A stretch of 64,000 nucleotides of DNA. It comes from Arenimonas sp. SCN 70-307. Lineage in GTDB: Bacteria; Pseudomonadota; Gammaproteobacteria; Xanthomonadales; Xanthomonadaceae. This document shows, in pieces, positions 40,001-48,703 of the stretch. The DNA lies in assembly GCF_001724815.1 (NCBI RefSeq), contig NZ_MEDO01000014.1, positions 186,001 through 250,000 on the forward strand, given 5' to 3'. The position numbers were made by a program, and so were the translations under genes. The notes below the pieces were generated by a model, which was not told the origin of the DNA, made no database searches, and worked only from the letters and a program-made list of their open reading frames with translations. Every line of letters starts with the position of its first letter. Positions within the stretch are counted from its first letter, which is position 1.

Positions 40001-40114
40001 GGCCAGCTCCAGCGCGCCCTGCGCGGCGACCCGGGCGAGTTGCTCGAGTCCGGGCGGCTCGACCTGCTGGCCTCGGCCCACCTGCTCGCGGCCGCCAAGG
40101 CGCCGGGCCCCTAG
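37040..40114 (+). CDS. Propeller / Y_Y_Y sensor with C-terminal GGDEF domain
   Basis: WSIEEGLPQISGLAIAQDRTGYLWVGTQAGLARFDG propeller repeats, then DPLTGLRNRRYL...YIARWGGEEFLVVFRP; GTG start at 37040 or 37013. Confidence 0.92.
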   Translation: MPAPRRVPKPSLWFALLLLAGQALALDPDKAFHHYVRNQWSIEEGLPQISGLAIAQDRTGYLWVGTQAGLARFDGVRFTTFDPETAPGLRGMFIHDLHVDPRNRVWVATYRGVSVYENGFFRSLPVAGGDAGAGLDTTDLAALPSGEIMVAAPDGVYRATDTRLERVHALPRPATSLLVRGEALWVGSHGRVYRIGQDGIQVMPLPEGEDDTVVTHLLDAHGRLWAGTTAGLFFRESDRWLRYEGDAKLASAPVEALYEDRDGNLWVALVDDLARLRAGRVVEVVRGDANSTAVRAIFEDREGNLWLGTQWEGVTRVWNGWTRRFSVFEGLVDPVLWSVARGPGGQLWVGNNDGVAVMRDGRFETVVPGRALPHPNAYTLLPEQDVTWIGTRRGAAVLRGDKLEIPAELAPMRSAQINGIVRDRRGALWFATTQGLYRLTRDGLQGFGTAHGLRDARIRVLHETRAGRLLVGSHSGLFEFDDGRLLPVGADSGLRQDLDITAIHELPDGRLLVGALSEEIFLFDGQAWHGFDKSSGMPVNSPFFMTEDAAGFLWVAGIRGVHRVPLADLADFAAGRIERVRGEMLLNERGDRRGGQKGYCCNGAGNAKGFAHDGELWLPTRDGVVALRTDGIVKNATAPRTVIERIRVGELWRPADPSADWRLPPEQRDLGFEFTVLSLQDPKSVQLRYRLVGYDKDWQQLDDPTRRSVNYTNLPPGAYVFEAQGSNNAETWSPATAQVGFSIQPWFHETPLFWWLLAGLAGSIGWAAYRRQLRKHLRQREALEQLVSQRTEALEVANHRLEEASQTDPLTGLRNRRYLATQIPADIAYYDRETVRRGAPDEVMVFALIDIDHFKAINDNYGHQAGDRVLQQMAQVLTQMVRTGDYIARWGGEEFLVVFRPMPNRHLPILGERICQAVSSHRFDVGAAEPLQVTCSVGFIECPLFRDARGGLGWEQMIELADRALYFVKAHGRNGWAAYRARTDTDLGQLQRALRGDPGELLESGRLDLLASAHLLAAAKAPGP

Positions 40115-40147
40115 TCCGCGGCGCGCCGCGGGCCTATGCTCGGGGCC

Positions 40148-42355
40148 ATGCGCGCCCGCCTGCTAAAGCATGCCGTGGTGGTGGTGCTGCTGGCGCTCTA
40201 CGTCGCCGGCGGCGCCTACTCGAGCCTGCTCAGCCGCGGGCCCGACGAAGTGGCGCTGTTCTGGCCGGCCGCCGGCGTCGGCCTGGCCGCGGTGCTGCGC
40301 TACGGCTGGCGCATCGCCTGGATCGTGCCGGTGGGAACGCTCGGCGTGCACCTGCTGTTCGACCCGGTGCCCGGCGTCTTCGTCCCCTGGTCGATGGCCT
40401 CGAACCTGGTGGGCGTGCTCGCCGGCGCCTGGGTGATCCGGCGCCACCCGATGGACGACCAGCTGACGGTCCGCTTCGGCCTGCACGCGCTGGTCGGCGC
40501 GGTGGTGATGTCCGCCGCCAGCGCCGCCATCGGCACCAGCGGCATGCTCCACGCGGGCATGATCGAAACCGCGCAGTGGCCGGCGGCGGCCTCGCGCTGG
40601 CTGCTGGGCGACCTGCTCGGCGCCACCTCCATCGCGCCGGCGATGATGATGCTGCTGCCCGGGCGCAACGGGCAGCGCCGCCGCTTCCCGGCCAGCGACT
40701 ACGCCCCCGAGACCGAACGCCTGGCCTGGAACATCGCCCTGATGGCCAGCTACCTGCTCATGGCCTGGGGCGGCAGCCTGGGCGGCAACTACGCCATGGG
40801 CCTGGTGGCGCTGCCCCTGGGCGTGATGGTCTGGAGCGCGGTGCGCATGCCGCCCAACCACACCGCGGTGGCCTGCGCGCTGACGATGCTGCTGATCGCC
40901 GGGCTGGCCGGCCTGGGCATCGCCGGCTATCCGCGGGCGCGGGCGCCGCTCGACAGCGTCTACCTGCTGGTGTTCCTGATCCAGGTGGCGGCGCTGCCGC
41001 TGATGCTGGCCTTCGCCATGCACCAGCAGCGCACCAGCGCCAGCGTGCTGCGCCAGCGCGCCAGCATCGACCCGCTGACCGGCCTGGAGAACCGCAATGC
41101 CTTCGAGGAATCGGTCAAGCCGCTGGTGTCGGGCGGGCCGCCGCTGCCGATGGCGCTGGCCTACGTCGACCTCGACCACCTCAAGCTGATCAACGACACC
41201 GCCAGCCACGCCGCCGGCGACGAACTGATCCGCGGCGTGGCCGGCGTGATCGCCGCGCACATGCACGCCGACGAGCACCTGGCCCGCACCGGCGGCGACG
41301 AGTTCGCGCTGCTGCTGCGCAACTGCGCGCCGATGGTGGCCGAGGACCGGCTGCGTGCGCTGCTGCGCGCCATCGAGGGCTACCGCTGCGGTTGGGACGG
41401 ACAGATGCTGGGCACCACCGCCAGCGCCGGCGTGGTCACCTTCCTGCCCGGCCAGGCCGATTACGCGCAGCTGCTTTCGCAGGCCGACGCCGCCTGCTTC
41501 ACCGCCAAGGAACAGGGCGGCAACCGCGTCTGCCTGGCCAGCCTGGCCGCAGGCGACCTGCTCGACCGCACCGCGGCGATGCGCTGGGTGCTGCGCATCC
41601 GCGAGTCGCTGGAGAAGCGCGCGCTCGAGCTGCACTGCCAGTCGATCGTGCCGCTGCATCCGGGCGCGCCGGCCGGCCGGCATTTCGAGGTACTGCTTCG
41701 CCTGCGCGACCCGCGCACCGGCGAGCGCATGGACCCGGGCCAGTTCATGCCGGCGGCCGAACGCTTCCGCCTGGGCACGCGCATCGATCGCGAGGTGGTG
41801 ACGCGCACCCTGGAATGGCTGGAGGACCATCCGGTGGCGGCCGCCAGCGTGGACACCTGCGCCATCAACCTCTCGGGCGAGGCGGTGATCGACGAGGGCT
41901 TCATCGGCTGGCTCAGCGAGCGGCTGCGCCGCAACGGCTTCCCGCCCTCGAAGCTGTGCTTCGAGCTCACCGAAACCAGCGCGGTGCGCGACCTCGCGCG
42001 CGCGCGGCGCTTCATCAACCAGCTGCGCGAGCTGGGCTGCCGGTTCGCGCTGGACGACTTCGGCACGGGCTTTTGCTCGTTCAACTACCTGCGTGCGCTG
42101 GACGTGGACTACTTCAAGATCGACGGCAGCTTCGTCCGCGAAATGCACGTCTCGCCGATGGCCGAGGCGGTGGTGCGCTCGATCAACGAGATCGCCCACG
42201 TGCTGGAGAAGAAGAGCATCGCCGAGCACACCGAAACCGAGGCCGAGCGGCGGGCGCTGCAGGCGCTGGGCGTGGACTTCGCCCAGGGTTACGCCTTCGA
42301 CCATCCGCGGCCGATCGACGAGTACTTCGCCGACGACGGGGCGCGGCCGCGATGA
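40148..42355 (+). CDS. MASE1-type membrane sensor with GGDEF and EAL domains
   Basis: N-terminal multi-TM (FWPAAGVGLAAVLRYGWRIAWIVPVGTLGVHLLF), DPLTGLENRNAFEES, ARTGGDEFALLL, FEVLLRLRDP...LDDFGTGFCSFNYLRALDVDYFKIDGSFV; track start 40136 lies in a -10-like box. Confidence 0.88.
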   Translation: MRARLLKHAVVVVLLALYVAGGAYSSLLSRGPDEVALFWPAAGVGLAAVLRYGWRIAWIVPVGTLGVHLLFDPVPGVFVPWSMASNLVGVLAGAWVIRRHPMDDQLTVRFGLHALVGAVVMSAASAAIGTSGMLHAGMIETAQWPAAASRWLLGDLLGATSIAPAMMMLLPGRNGQRRRFPASDYAPETERLAWNIALMASYLLMAWGGSLGGNYAMGLVALPLGVMVWSAVRMPPNHTAVACALTMLLIAGLAGLGIAGYPRARAPLDSVYLLVFLIQVAALPLMLAFAMHQQRTSASVLRQRASIDPLTGLENRNAFEESVKPLVSGGPPLPMALAYVDLDHLKLINDTASHAAGDELIRGVAGVIAAHMHADEHLARTGGDEFALLLRNCAPMVAEDRLRALLRAIEGYRCGWDGQMLGTTASAGVVTFLPGQADYAQLLSQADAACFTAKEQGGNRVCLASLAAGDLLDRTAAMRWVLRIRESLEKRALELHCQSIVPLHPGAPAGRHFEVLLRLRDPRTGERMDPGQFMPAAERFRLGTRIDREVVTRTLEWLEDHPVAAASVDTCAINLSGEAVIDEGFIGWLSERLRRNGFPPSKLCFELTETSAVRDLARARRFINQLRELGCRFALDDFGTGFCSFNYLRALDVDYFKIDGSFVREMHVSPMAEAVVRSINEIAHVLEKKSIAEHTETEAERRALQALGVDFAQGYAFDHPRPIDEYFADDGARPR

Positions 42356-43125
42356 GGCGCGCCGGGCTGCTGGTGCTGGCCCTGCTGCTGGCGCCCCCGG
42401 TGCTGGCGGGCGCGCTGGCCGAACTGGCGGTGGTGCGCCAGGGCGATGGCCTGGCCGCGGTGGCCACCAACCGCAGCGGCGGGCCGGTGGAGGTGGAACT
42501 CGAGGCCCGCCAGTTGCAGCAGATGCATGTCGACCCGGGCCTGCCGCTGCGGCGCGTGCTGCGCCCGGGCGAGCGCGCCACGCTGGCGGTATTGCAGCCG
42601 GCGGGGCCGTCGGCGCGGCACGAGCTGCAGCTGTGGGTGGTGCCCGGCGAGCCCTTCGTGGTGCCGCGCTACGTGGTGTACGCGCTGCCGGTGGAAGATG
42701 CTTCCTTCGAGCTCGGCCAGGGTTTCCACGGCGAGTACAGCCACGGCGACGACGCCAACCGCTACGCCGTGGACCTGATCGTGCCCGAGGGCACCCCGGT
42801 GCTGGCGGCGCGCGAGGGCGTGGTGCTGTCGGTGGCCTCGGGCCACGGCGACGGCGCGCCCGACCCCAGCCTGGCCGGCGCCGCCAACTACATCCGGGTG
42901 CTGCACGAGGACGGCACGATGGCGCTCTACGGCCACCTGCGCGAGGGCGGCGTGTTCGTGCGCCCCGGCCAGCGCGTCACCCTGGGCCAGGTGATCGGCA
43001 GCAGCGGCAACACCGGCTTCTCCAGCGGCCCGCACCTGCACTTCGTGCTGCAGGTCAACGCCGGCATGCGCCTGCAGTCCATCCCCTTCCGCATGATCGG
43101 CCCCAACGGCTACCTCCCGCTCTAA
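42352..43125 (+). CDS. M23 family metallopeptidase
   Basis: GFHGEYSHGDDANRYAVDLIVPEGTPVLAAREGVVLSV...LYGHLREGGVFVRPGQRVTLGQVIGSSGNTGFSSGPHLHFVL. Confidence 0.92.
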   Translation: MRRAGLLVLALLLAPPVLAGALAELAVVRQGDGLAAVATNRSGGPVEVELEARQLQQMHVDPGLPLRRVLRPGERATLAVLQPAGPSARHELQLWVVPGEPFVVPRYVVYALPVEDASFELGQGFHGEYSHGDDANRYAVDLIVPEGTPVLAAREGVVLSVASGHGDGAPDPSLAGAANYIRVLHEDGTMALYGHLREGGVFVRPGQRVTLGQVIGSSGNTGFSSGPHLHFVLQVNAGMRLQSIPFRMIGPNGYLPL

Positions 43126-43178
43126 GAAACGGGGTCAGGTTCACTTCCGCTGCGCGGAAGTGAACCTGACCCCGTTTC
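43126..43178. repeat. 53-nt perfect inverted repeat (25-bp arms, 3-nt loop) between convergent stop codons
   Basis: gaaacggggtcaggttcacttccgc-tgc-gcggaagtgaacctgaccccgtttc. Confidence 0.95.
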
Positions 43179-43179
43179 C

Positions 43180-46100
43180 TTACTGGAGGTAACGGGCGAG
43201 GAGGTCGGGTTCTTCGAGGGGACGGGCGTAGTGGTAGCCCTGGGCGTCGTCGCAGCCCATGGCGCGCAGGCGTTCGGCGTCCTCGGCGGTTTCCACGCCT
43301 TCGGCCAGCACGTTCAGGTGCAGGCTGCTGGCCAGGGCGATGATGGTGCGCACGATGCCCTCGGCGGCCTCGGAGCGGCCGAAGTCGGCGACGAAGGACT
43401 GGTCGATCTTCAGGCGGTCGAGCGGCAGCCGGCCGAGGTATGACAGCGAGGAATAACCGGTGCCGAAGTCGTCGATGGCGACGCGGAAACCGCGCTCGCG
43501 CAGCGCCGCCAGCAGGGCGATGGTCTGGCTGACCTCGGTCATGAGCATCGACTCGGTGATCTCCAGCTCCAACGACTGGGGCTCCAGGCCCGCCTGCTCG
43601 ACCTGGCTGATCACCTGCGCGAGGAAATCCTCGCGGCGCAGCTGCAGCGTGGCCACGTTCACCGACACCGGCACCGGCGGCAGGCCGGCCAGGTGCATGC
43701 GGCGCAGCGCGCGGCAGCTCTCGCGCAGCATGAAGTCGCCGATCAGGCCGATCAGGCCGGTTTCCTCGGCCACCGGGATGAATTCGCCCGGCGGCACGAT
43801 GCCGCGCTCCGGATGGCGCCAGCGCACCAGCGCCTCCAGGCCCACCAGCTCGCCGGTGGCCAGCGACACCTGCGGCTGGAACACCGGGAACAACTCGTCG
43901 CGCTGGATCGCCAGCCGAAGCTGCGACTCGAGCGTGAGCCGGCGCAGGCTCGCGCCCGGCTGGCGCGGCGAGTAGATGCGCAGCTGGCGCTGCCCCTCGG
44001 AGCGCGACAGGTTGAGCGCGGCGTTGGCCGACGCCAGCAGCAGGTCGGCGTCGTCGCCGTGTTCGGGACACAGGGCCACGCCGCCGCTCAGGCCCAGCAC
44101 CACCTCCTGCCCCGCCACGGTGAAGGGTGCCTGCATCGCCGCTTCCAGCCGCGTCCAGGCCGTGCGCACCTCGCTCTCGCCGGCGCCGGCCATCAGCGCG
44201 GCGAACTCATCGCCCGAGACCCGCGCGAGCTTGCCGTGGTTGCCGAACACCTCGCGCAGGCGCCCGGCCAGCGCCACCAGCAGCTGGTCGCCGACCGCGA
44301 AGCCGAAGGAATCGTTGACCTGCTTGAAGCGGTCGACGTTGAGCATCAGCACCGCCAGCCGACCGCCATCGCCCTCGAGCGCCTCGCGCACGTTGGCGCC
44401 GAAACCGCTGCGATTGGGCAGGCCGGTGAGCGTGTCGGTGCGGGCCAGCTCGTCGATGCGCGACTGGCTGAGCTTGCGCTCGCTGATGTCGGTGAACTGG
44501 CCGAGGTAATTGACGCGCCCGTCGGCCTGCCTGATGCGGGTGATCACCAGCCATTCCGTATACAGCTCGCCCGTCTTGCGGCGATTGACCACCTCGCCTT
44601 CCCAGCGGCCCTGCGCGGCCACCTGCGCCCACATCTCGCGGTAGAACGCCTCGTCGTGCAGGCCCGAGGACAGCACGGACGGCCGCCGCCCCAGCACCTC
44701 GGCCGCCGAATAGCCGGTGACGCGGGTGAAGGTGGAATTGGTGCTGATGATCACGCCGTCGCCGTCGCAGATCAGGATGCCCTCGTGGCTGTTCTCGAAG
44801 GCGTCGGCGGCGATGCGCAGCTGGGTTTCGTCATGGCGGCGCCGGGTGGTGTCCATGTGCACGCCGGCCAGGCGCAGCGGCCGGCCCTTCGCGTCGCGCT
44901 CGAGCACCGTGCCGCGCGACTGGATCCAGACCCAGTGGCCGTCGGCATGGCGCAGGCGCAGCTCGGCCTCGAAGCTGTCCTCGCCGGGCGTGGCCAGGCG
45001 GCGGTAGGCACGATCGAGCTTGGGCACGTCGTCGGGATGCAGGCGGCCGCGCCAGTCGGCGGCCTCGGCGGCGTCGCGGTGCGGGTTGAGGCCGAGCATG
45101 CGGAACCACTCGTCGTTGGCGATCATCTCGCCGGTGGCCAGGTTGCTCGACCAGGCGCCCAGCTGCGCCGCGCGCAGCGCCACCGCCAGCCGGTGCTCGG
45201 CCTCCTGCGCGTCACGCTCGCTCTCGCGCAGCAGGATGTTGGCGCTGATGTCCGAGGCCGTGCTGGTGACGGCGGCGATGAAGTCGGCATCGAACACGCC
45301 CGGGCGCCGGTCGGCCAGGAACAGCACGCCCAGCCGCTGGCCCATCTCGACCAGCGGCACCACCGCCAGCGAGCGCATGCCGATGCGGTGGAAGGGTTCG
45401 GTGGCCGGGTGCCGGCCCGAGGCCTCGAAGTCGCTGAACACCCAGGGCTCGCCGGTGCGCAGCACGTGCACCGCGGGGCGGTCCTGCTGCGCCGGGTCCT
45501 CGAGGTCGCCGGGCTGGATCGTCAGGTGGGCCGGGTCGATGCCCACCAGCGCCGTGGGCAGCAGGGTGCGGCCGTCGGGCTGCAGGCGCGCCAGCCCGGC
45601 CAGGGTGTAGCCACCCTCGCGCACCAGCAGGCGGCAGACTTCCAGGCCCAGCGCATCGCGGTCGCGCAGGCGCTGCGAGGCGGCGCTGACCAGGCTGACG
45701 GTGCGCAGCAGCCGCGCCTGGTGCGACATCCTGGCCGAAGCGGCCTCGACCGCGCGCGCCACCCGGGCCAGTTCGTCGCCGCCGCGGATGCCGGTGTCGA
45801 GCGGGCCGTCGCTGATGTCCATGCGCGCGGCCATGTCCGCCAGTCGCTGCGAGCGCCGCGCCCAGACCAGGTGGAAGGTGCCCCAGAGCAGGCCGATCAC
45901 CGCGATGATGCCGGCGGCGTTGAGCCAGAAGCGGCGGCCCGCCTCGGCGCGCCCCCGGGCCACCTGCAGTCCGTAGTCGGCTTCCACCACCAGCAGGCCG
46001 TAGCGTGCCGGGTTGCTCGAGAGCAGCACCTGGCGCGACATCGCCAGCCGATACTCGCCGGGAACCCAATGCGCGCGGCCGGCATTGCCGGCGTAGGCCG

Positions 46101-46485
46101 CGTCGCGCAGGGCGTCGCGCAGCCGGGTGGAGCGCGTGGCCGAGACCTCACCGAAGGCCTGGCCCAGGTCGCGGCGATGGATGGCCGAACGCACCCGGCC
46201 CTCGCCGTCCACCACCCAGGCGTCCACCACCAGCGGATTGATGGCCAGGCCGCTGACCATGCGCGCCGGCACGTTCTCCAGCCCCAGCTCGGCGCCGGCG
46301 TCGATGCGCCGCGACTGCTGCTGCATCAGCGAGCCCAGGTCCTCGGCCACGTCGCCTTCCACGCCCGGGCGCACCGTGGAGAGCTGGGCCAGGAACTGAA
46401 GGGTGGCGACGGCGAGGGCCAGCACCAGCAGGAGCACCGGCACCACGTCGCGGGCGGGGCGGGCGGTGAGCAGGCGAACGATCAC
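43180..46485 (-). CDS. Membrane sensor with GAF/PAS, degenerate GGDEF (SGDEF) and EAL domains
   Basis: 1101 aa; GLPNRSGFGANV...LARVSGDEFAALM; LEALVRWRHPERGIVPPGEFIPVAEETGLI...IDDFGTGYSSLSYLGRLPLDRLKIDQSFV. Confidence 0.92.
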   Translation of the reverse strand: MIVRLLTARPARDVVPVLLLVLALAVATLQFLAQLSTVRPGVEGDVAEDLGSLMQQQSRRIDAGAELGLENVPARMVSGLAINPLVVDAWVVDGEGRVRSAIHRRDLGQAFGEVSATRSTRLRDALRDAAYAGNAGRAHWVPGEYRLAMSRQVLLSSNPARYGLLVVEADYGLQVARGRAEAGRRFWLNAAGIIAVIGLLWGTFHLVWARRSQRLADMAARMDISDGPLDTGIRGGDELARVARAVEAASARMSHQARLLRTVSLVSAASQRLRDRDALGLEVCRLLVREGGYTLAGLARLQPDGRTLLPTALVGIDPAHLTIQPGDLEDPAQQDRPAVHVLRTGEPWVFSDFEASGRHPATEPFHRIGMRSLAVVPLVEMGQRLGVLFLADRRPGVFDADFIAAVTSTASDISANILLRESERDAQEAEHRLAVALRAAQLGAWSSNLATGEMIANDEWFRMLGLNPHRDAAEAADWRGRLHPDDVPKLDRAYRRLATPGEDSFEAELRLRHADGHWVWIQSRGTVLERDAKGRPLRLAGVHMDTTRRRHDETQLRIAADAFENSHEGILICDGDGVIISTNSTFTRVTGYSAAEVLGRRPSVLSSGLHDEAFYREMWAQVAAQGRWEGEVVNRRKTGELYTEWLVITRIRQADGRVNYLGQFTDISERKLSQSRIDELARTDTLTGLPNRSGFGANVREALEGDGGRLAVLMLNVDRFKQVNDSFGFAVGDQLLVALAGRLREVFGNHGKLARVSGDEFAALMAGAGESEVRTAWTRLEAAMQAPFTVAGQEVVLGLSGGVALCPEHGDDADLLLASANAALNLSRSEGQRQLRIYSPRQPGASLRRLTLESQLRLAIQRDELFPVFQPQVSLATGELVGLEALVRWRHPERGIVPPGEFIPVAEETGLIGLIGDFMLRESCRALRRMHLAGLPPVPVSVNVATLQLRREDFLAQVISQVEQAGLEPQSLELEITESMLMTEVSQTIALLAALRERGFRVAIDDFGTGYSSLSYLGRLPLDRLKIDQSFVADFGRSEAAEGIVRTIIALASSLHLNVLAEGVETAEDAERLRAMGCDDAQGYHYARPLEEPDLLARYLQ

Positions 46486-47441
46486 GGCGGGCCGGCGACC
46501 TCCGGCGCAAGCAGCTTGCCGTCCACGCGCAGGTCGGCGTCGAGTCCGGCGGCGCGCAGGCTGTCGGCCACGGAACGGGCGGCGACGGCGAGTTCCGGTT
46601 CGGGGCCGGTCATCATGCGCTGGCTGGCCGCGGCGTCGAACAGGAGCACGCCGGCGAGCGCGCCCCGGTAGCCGGCGGCGTCGAGGTTGACGCCCATGGA
46701 GAGCATCTCCACCGGCAGGCGTTCGGGTTGGGCGAAGGCCTGCACGGCGCGGTCCCAGGCCGCCATGGCCTCGGCCAGTTCGGGGCCGCGCTCGCGGATG
46801 ACCTCTTCGCGCGCCACCAGCACGTCCAGCACCAGGCCCGGGTGGTCGGTGGTGGAATACGCCACCACGGCACCCTCGGCCACCAGTTCGGAGAGCATGG
46901 GTTCGTAGAGCACCGCGCCGGCCGAATCACCGGCGCGCCAGCGCGGCGGCACCAGGGCCGACTGCACCTGCACCACCCGAACCTGGCTGCTGTCGAGGCC
47001 GACGCTGGCCAGCGCCGTGTGCAGCAGGTGGAAGCCGACCGCCGAGGCTTCCACCAGCACCACCTGCCCGCGCAGGTCCGCCAGCCCTTCAACGCCCGGC
47101 CTCAGCACCACGGCGTCGGCGCCGCGCGAATCCGAAAGCACGGCGATGACGCGCACCGGCACGCCGTCCGAGCGCAGGCGCAGGGCCTCGTCCAGGGTGA
47201 CCCCGGCCACGCCGATGCTGCCGTCGCGAAGGCCCTGGCTGGTCTCGGTGTTCGACAGGGTTTCGACCAGGCGCAGGCGCGGCCCCAGCCAGTCCATCTC
47301 GCGGGCCAGCACGAAGGGCTCGTACCCGATGTAGGGACCCACCGCGATGGTCACCGGCGGCCGGGGCGCCGGCGGCGCCAGCACCGACACCATCCAGGCC
47401 AGGCTCGCCACCGCCAGGGCCAGCGGCAGGAGCCAGGCCAT
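46482..47441 (-). CDS. ABC-type substrate-binding (NMT1/THI5-like) protein
   Basis: Signal-like N-terminus; VTIAVGPYIGYEPFVLAREMDWLGPRLRLVETLSNTETSQGLRDGSIGVAGVTLDEALRL; overlaps downstream GGDEF/EAL gene by 4 nt. Confidence 0.8.
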   Translation of the reverse strand: MAWLLPLALAVASLAWMVSVLAPPAPRPPVTIAVGPYIGYEPFVLAREMDWLGPRLRLVETLSNTETSQGLRDGSIGVAGVTLDEALRLRSDGVPVRVIAVLSDSRGADAVVLRPGVEGLADLRGQVVLVEASAVGFHLLHTALASVGLDSSQVRVVQVQSALVPPRWRAGDSAGAVLYEPMLSELVAEGAVVAYSTTDHPGLVLDVLVAREEVIRERGPELAEAMAAWDRAVQAFAQPERLPVEMLSMGVNLDAAGYRGALAGVLLFDAAASQRMMTGPEPELAVAARSVADSLRAAGLDADLRVDGKLLAPEVAGPP

Positions 47442-47535
47442 GGAAAGCAGGCGGGAAAGGGCCTTCGCGGCGGGCACCGGGCGGGAGCTCCTTCGGGATT
47501 GACGGGAACGCGGGCTCCCCGAGCATACTGGCTGA

Positions 47536-48657
47536 ATGAACGCCCTTCGACCACTCCCCGCCCTGCTGGCCCTGGCCCTCGCGGCCTGCGCCCACTCCCC
47601 CGCGCCGCCCGAGGCGACCCCGCCCGAGGGCGATCCTTCGTCGCGGCCCATGCCGAACGTGTTCGGCGCCGATTCGGTGCCCGTGCGCGAGAGCTTCCTC
47701 ACCGCGCCGCTGCCCGAGCACGAGATCGACTCGGTGGCCACCTGGACCGCGCCCGGCGGCGAAGTGTGGCTGATCGCCACCGGCAAGCAGACGCACCAGC
47801 TGGTGGTGTACGACGGAGACACCGGCGACTGGAAACTGACCGTGGGCGGCCCGGGCCAGGCGCCGGGCCAGTACAACCGCCCCAACGGCATCGCCGTGTT
47901 CGGCGACCTGGTGTTCGTGGTCGAGCGCGACAACCACCGCGTGCAGGTGCAGCGCCTGCCCGACTTCGCGCCGGTGGCCATCATCGGCGCCGACGTGCTG
48001 CGCAGCCCCTACGGCCTGTGGCTGCGCGAGACGGCGCCGGGCGAGCTGGAAATGCTGGTGACCGACAGCTTCATGGCCGACTACCGCACCGAAACCCTGC
48101 CGCCGATGCACGAGCTCGACCAGCGCGTGCGCCGCTTCCACCTGCGGCTGGAGGGCGAGGCGCTGGTGGCCACGGACGCCGGGCATTTCGGCGACACGAC
48201 CGAGGAAGGCGCGCTGCGCATGGTCGAGTCGATCGCCGGCGACCCGCTGCACGACCGCCTGCTGATCGCCGAGGAAGACGTGCGCGTGGGCACCACGCTG
48301 CGCGTGTACGACCTGGCCGGCAACTATCTGGGCCAGAACCTGCCGCGCGAAACCTTCCGCGCCCAGGCCGAGGGCGTGGCGCTGTTCGCCTGCGCCGACG
48401 GCAGCGGCTACTGGATCACCACCGACCAGGGCCGCGACCTGACGCTCTTCCACGTCTTCGACCGCCGCGAGCTGGGCTACCTGGGCACCTTCACCGGAGA
48501 GCAGGCGGCGATGACCGACGGCATCTGGCTCGACGCCACCGGCAGCCGCGAGTTCCCGTATGGCGCGCTCTACGCCGCGCACGACGACGCCGGCGTGGCG
48601 GCGTTCGACTGGCAGGACATCGCCAGGGCGCTGAGGATCCGCCGCAGCTGCGATTGA
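47536..48657 (+). CDS. Beta-propeller (phytase-like) lipoprotein
   Basis: Lipobox LALAAC; C-terminal GYWITTDQGRDLTLFHVFDRRE...DGIWLDATGSREFPYGALYAAHDDAGVAAFDWQDIARAL resembling beta-propeller phytases. Confidence 0.7.
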   Translation: MNALRPLPALLALALAACAHSPAPPEATPPEGDPSSRPMPNVFGADSVPVRESFLTAPLPEHEIDSVATWTAPGGEVWLIATGKQTHQLVVYDGDTGDWKLTVGGPGQAPGQYNRPNGIAVFGDLVFVVERDNHRVQVQRLPDFAPVAIIGADVLRSPYGLWLRETAPGELEMLVTDSFMADYRTETLPPMHELDQRVRRFHLRLEGEALVATDAGHFGDTTEEGALRMVESIAGDPLHDRLLIAEEDVRVGTTLRVYDLAGNYLGQNLPRETFRAQAEGVALFACADGSGYWITTDQGRDLTLFHVFDRRELGYLGTFTGEQAAMTDGIWLDATGSREFPYGALYAAHDDAGVAAFDWQDIARALRIRRSCD

Positions 48658-48668
48658 GTAAAGAAAAA

Positions 48669-48690
48669 GCGCCGCCCTTTCGGGCGGCGC
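48669..48690 (-). terminator. Intrinsic terminator, best oriented for the minus-strand autotransporter gene
   Basis: GCGCCGCCC-TTTC-GGGCGGCGC perfect 9-bp stem; on the minus strand followed by TTTTTCTTTA. Confidence 0.8.
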
Positions 48691-48703
48691 CTCTTCAAAG
48701 GCA

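Noticed and set aside
40136-40147. Upstream ATG of the MASE1 protein
   Set aside because: Lies within the putative -10 TATGCT; MRARLLKH at 40148 is the more natural start
37969-43125. 1718-aa plus ORF spanning two GGDEF genes
   Set aside because: Only its last ~258 codons (M23 peptidase) are coding; the rest is out of frame with real genes
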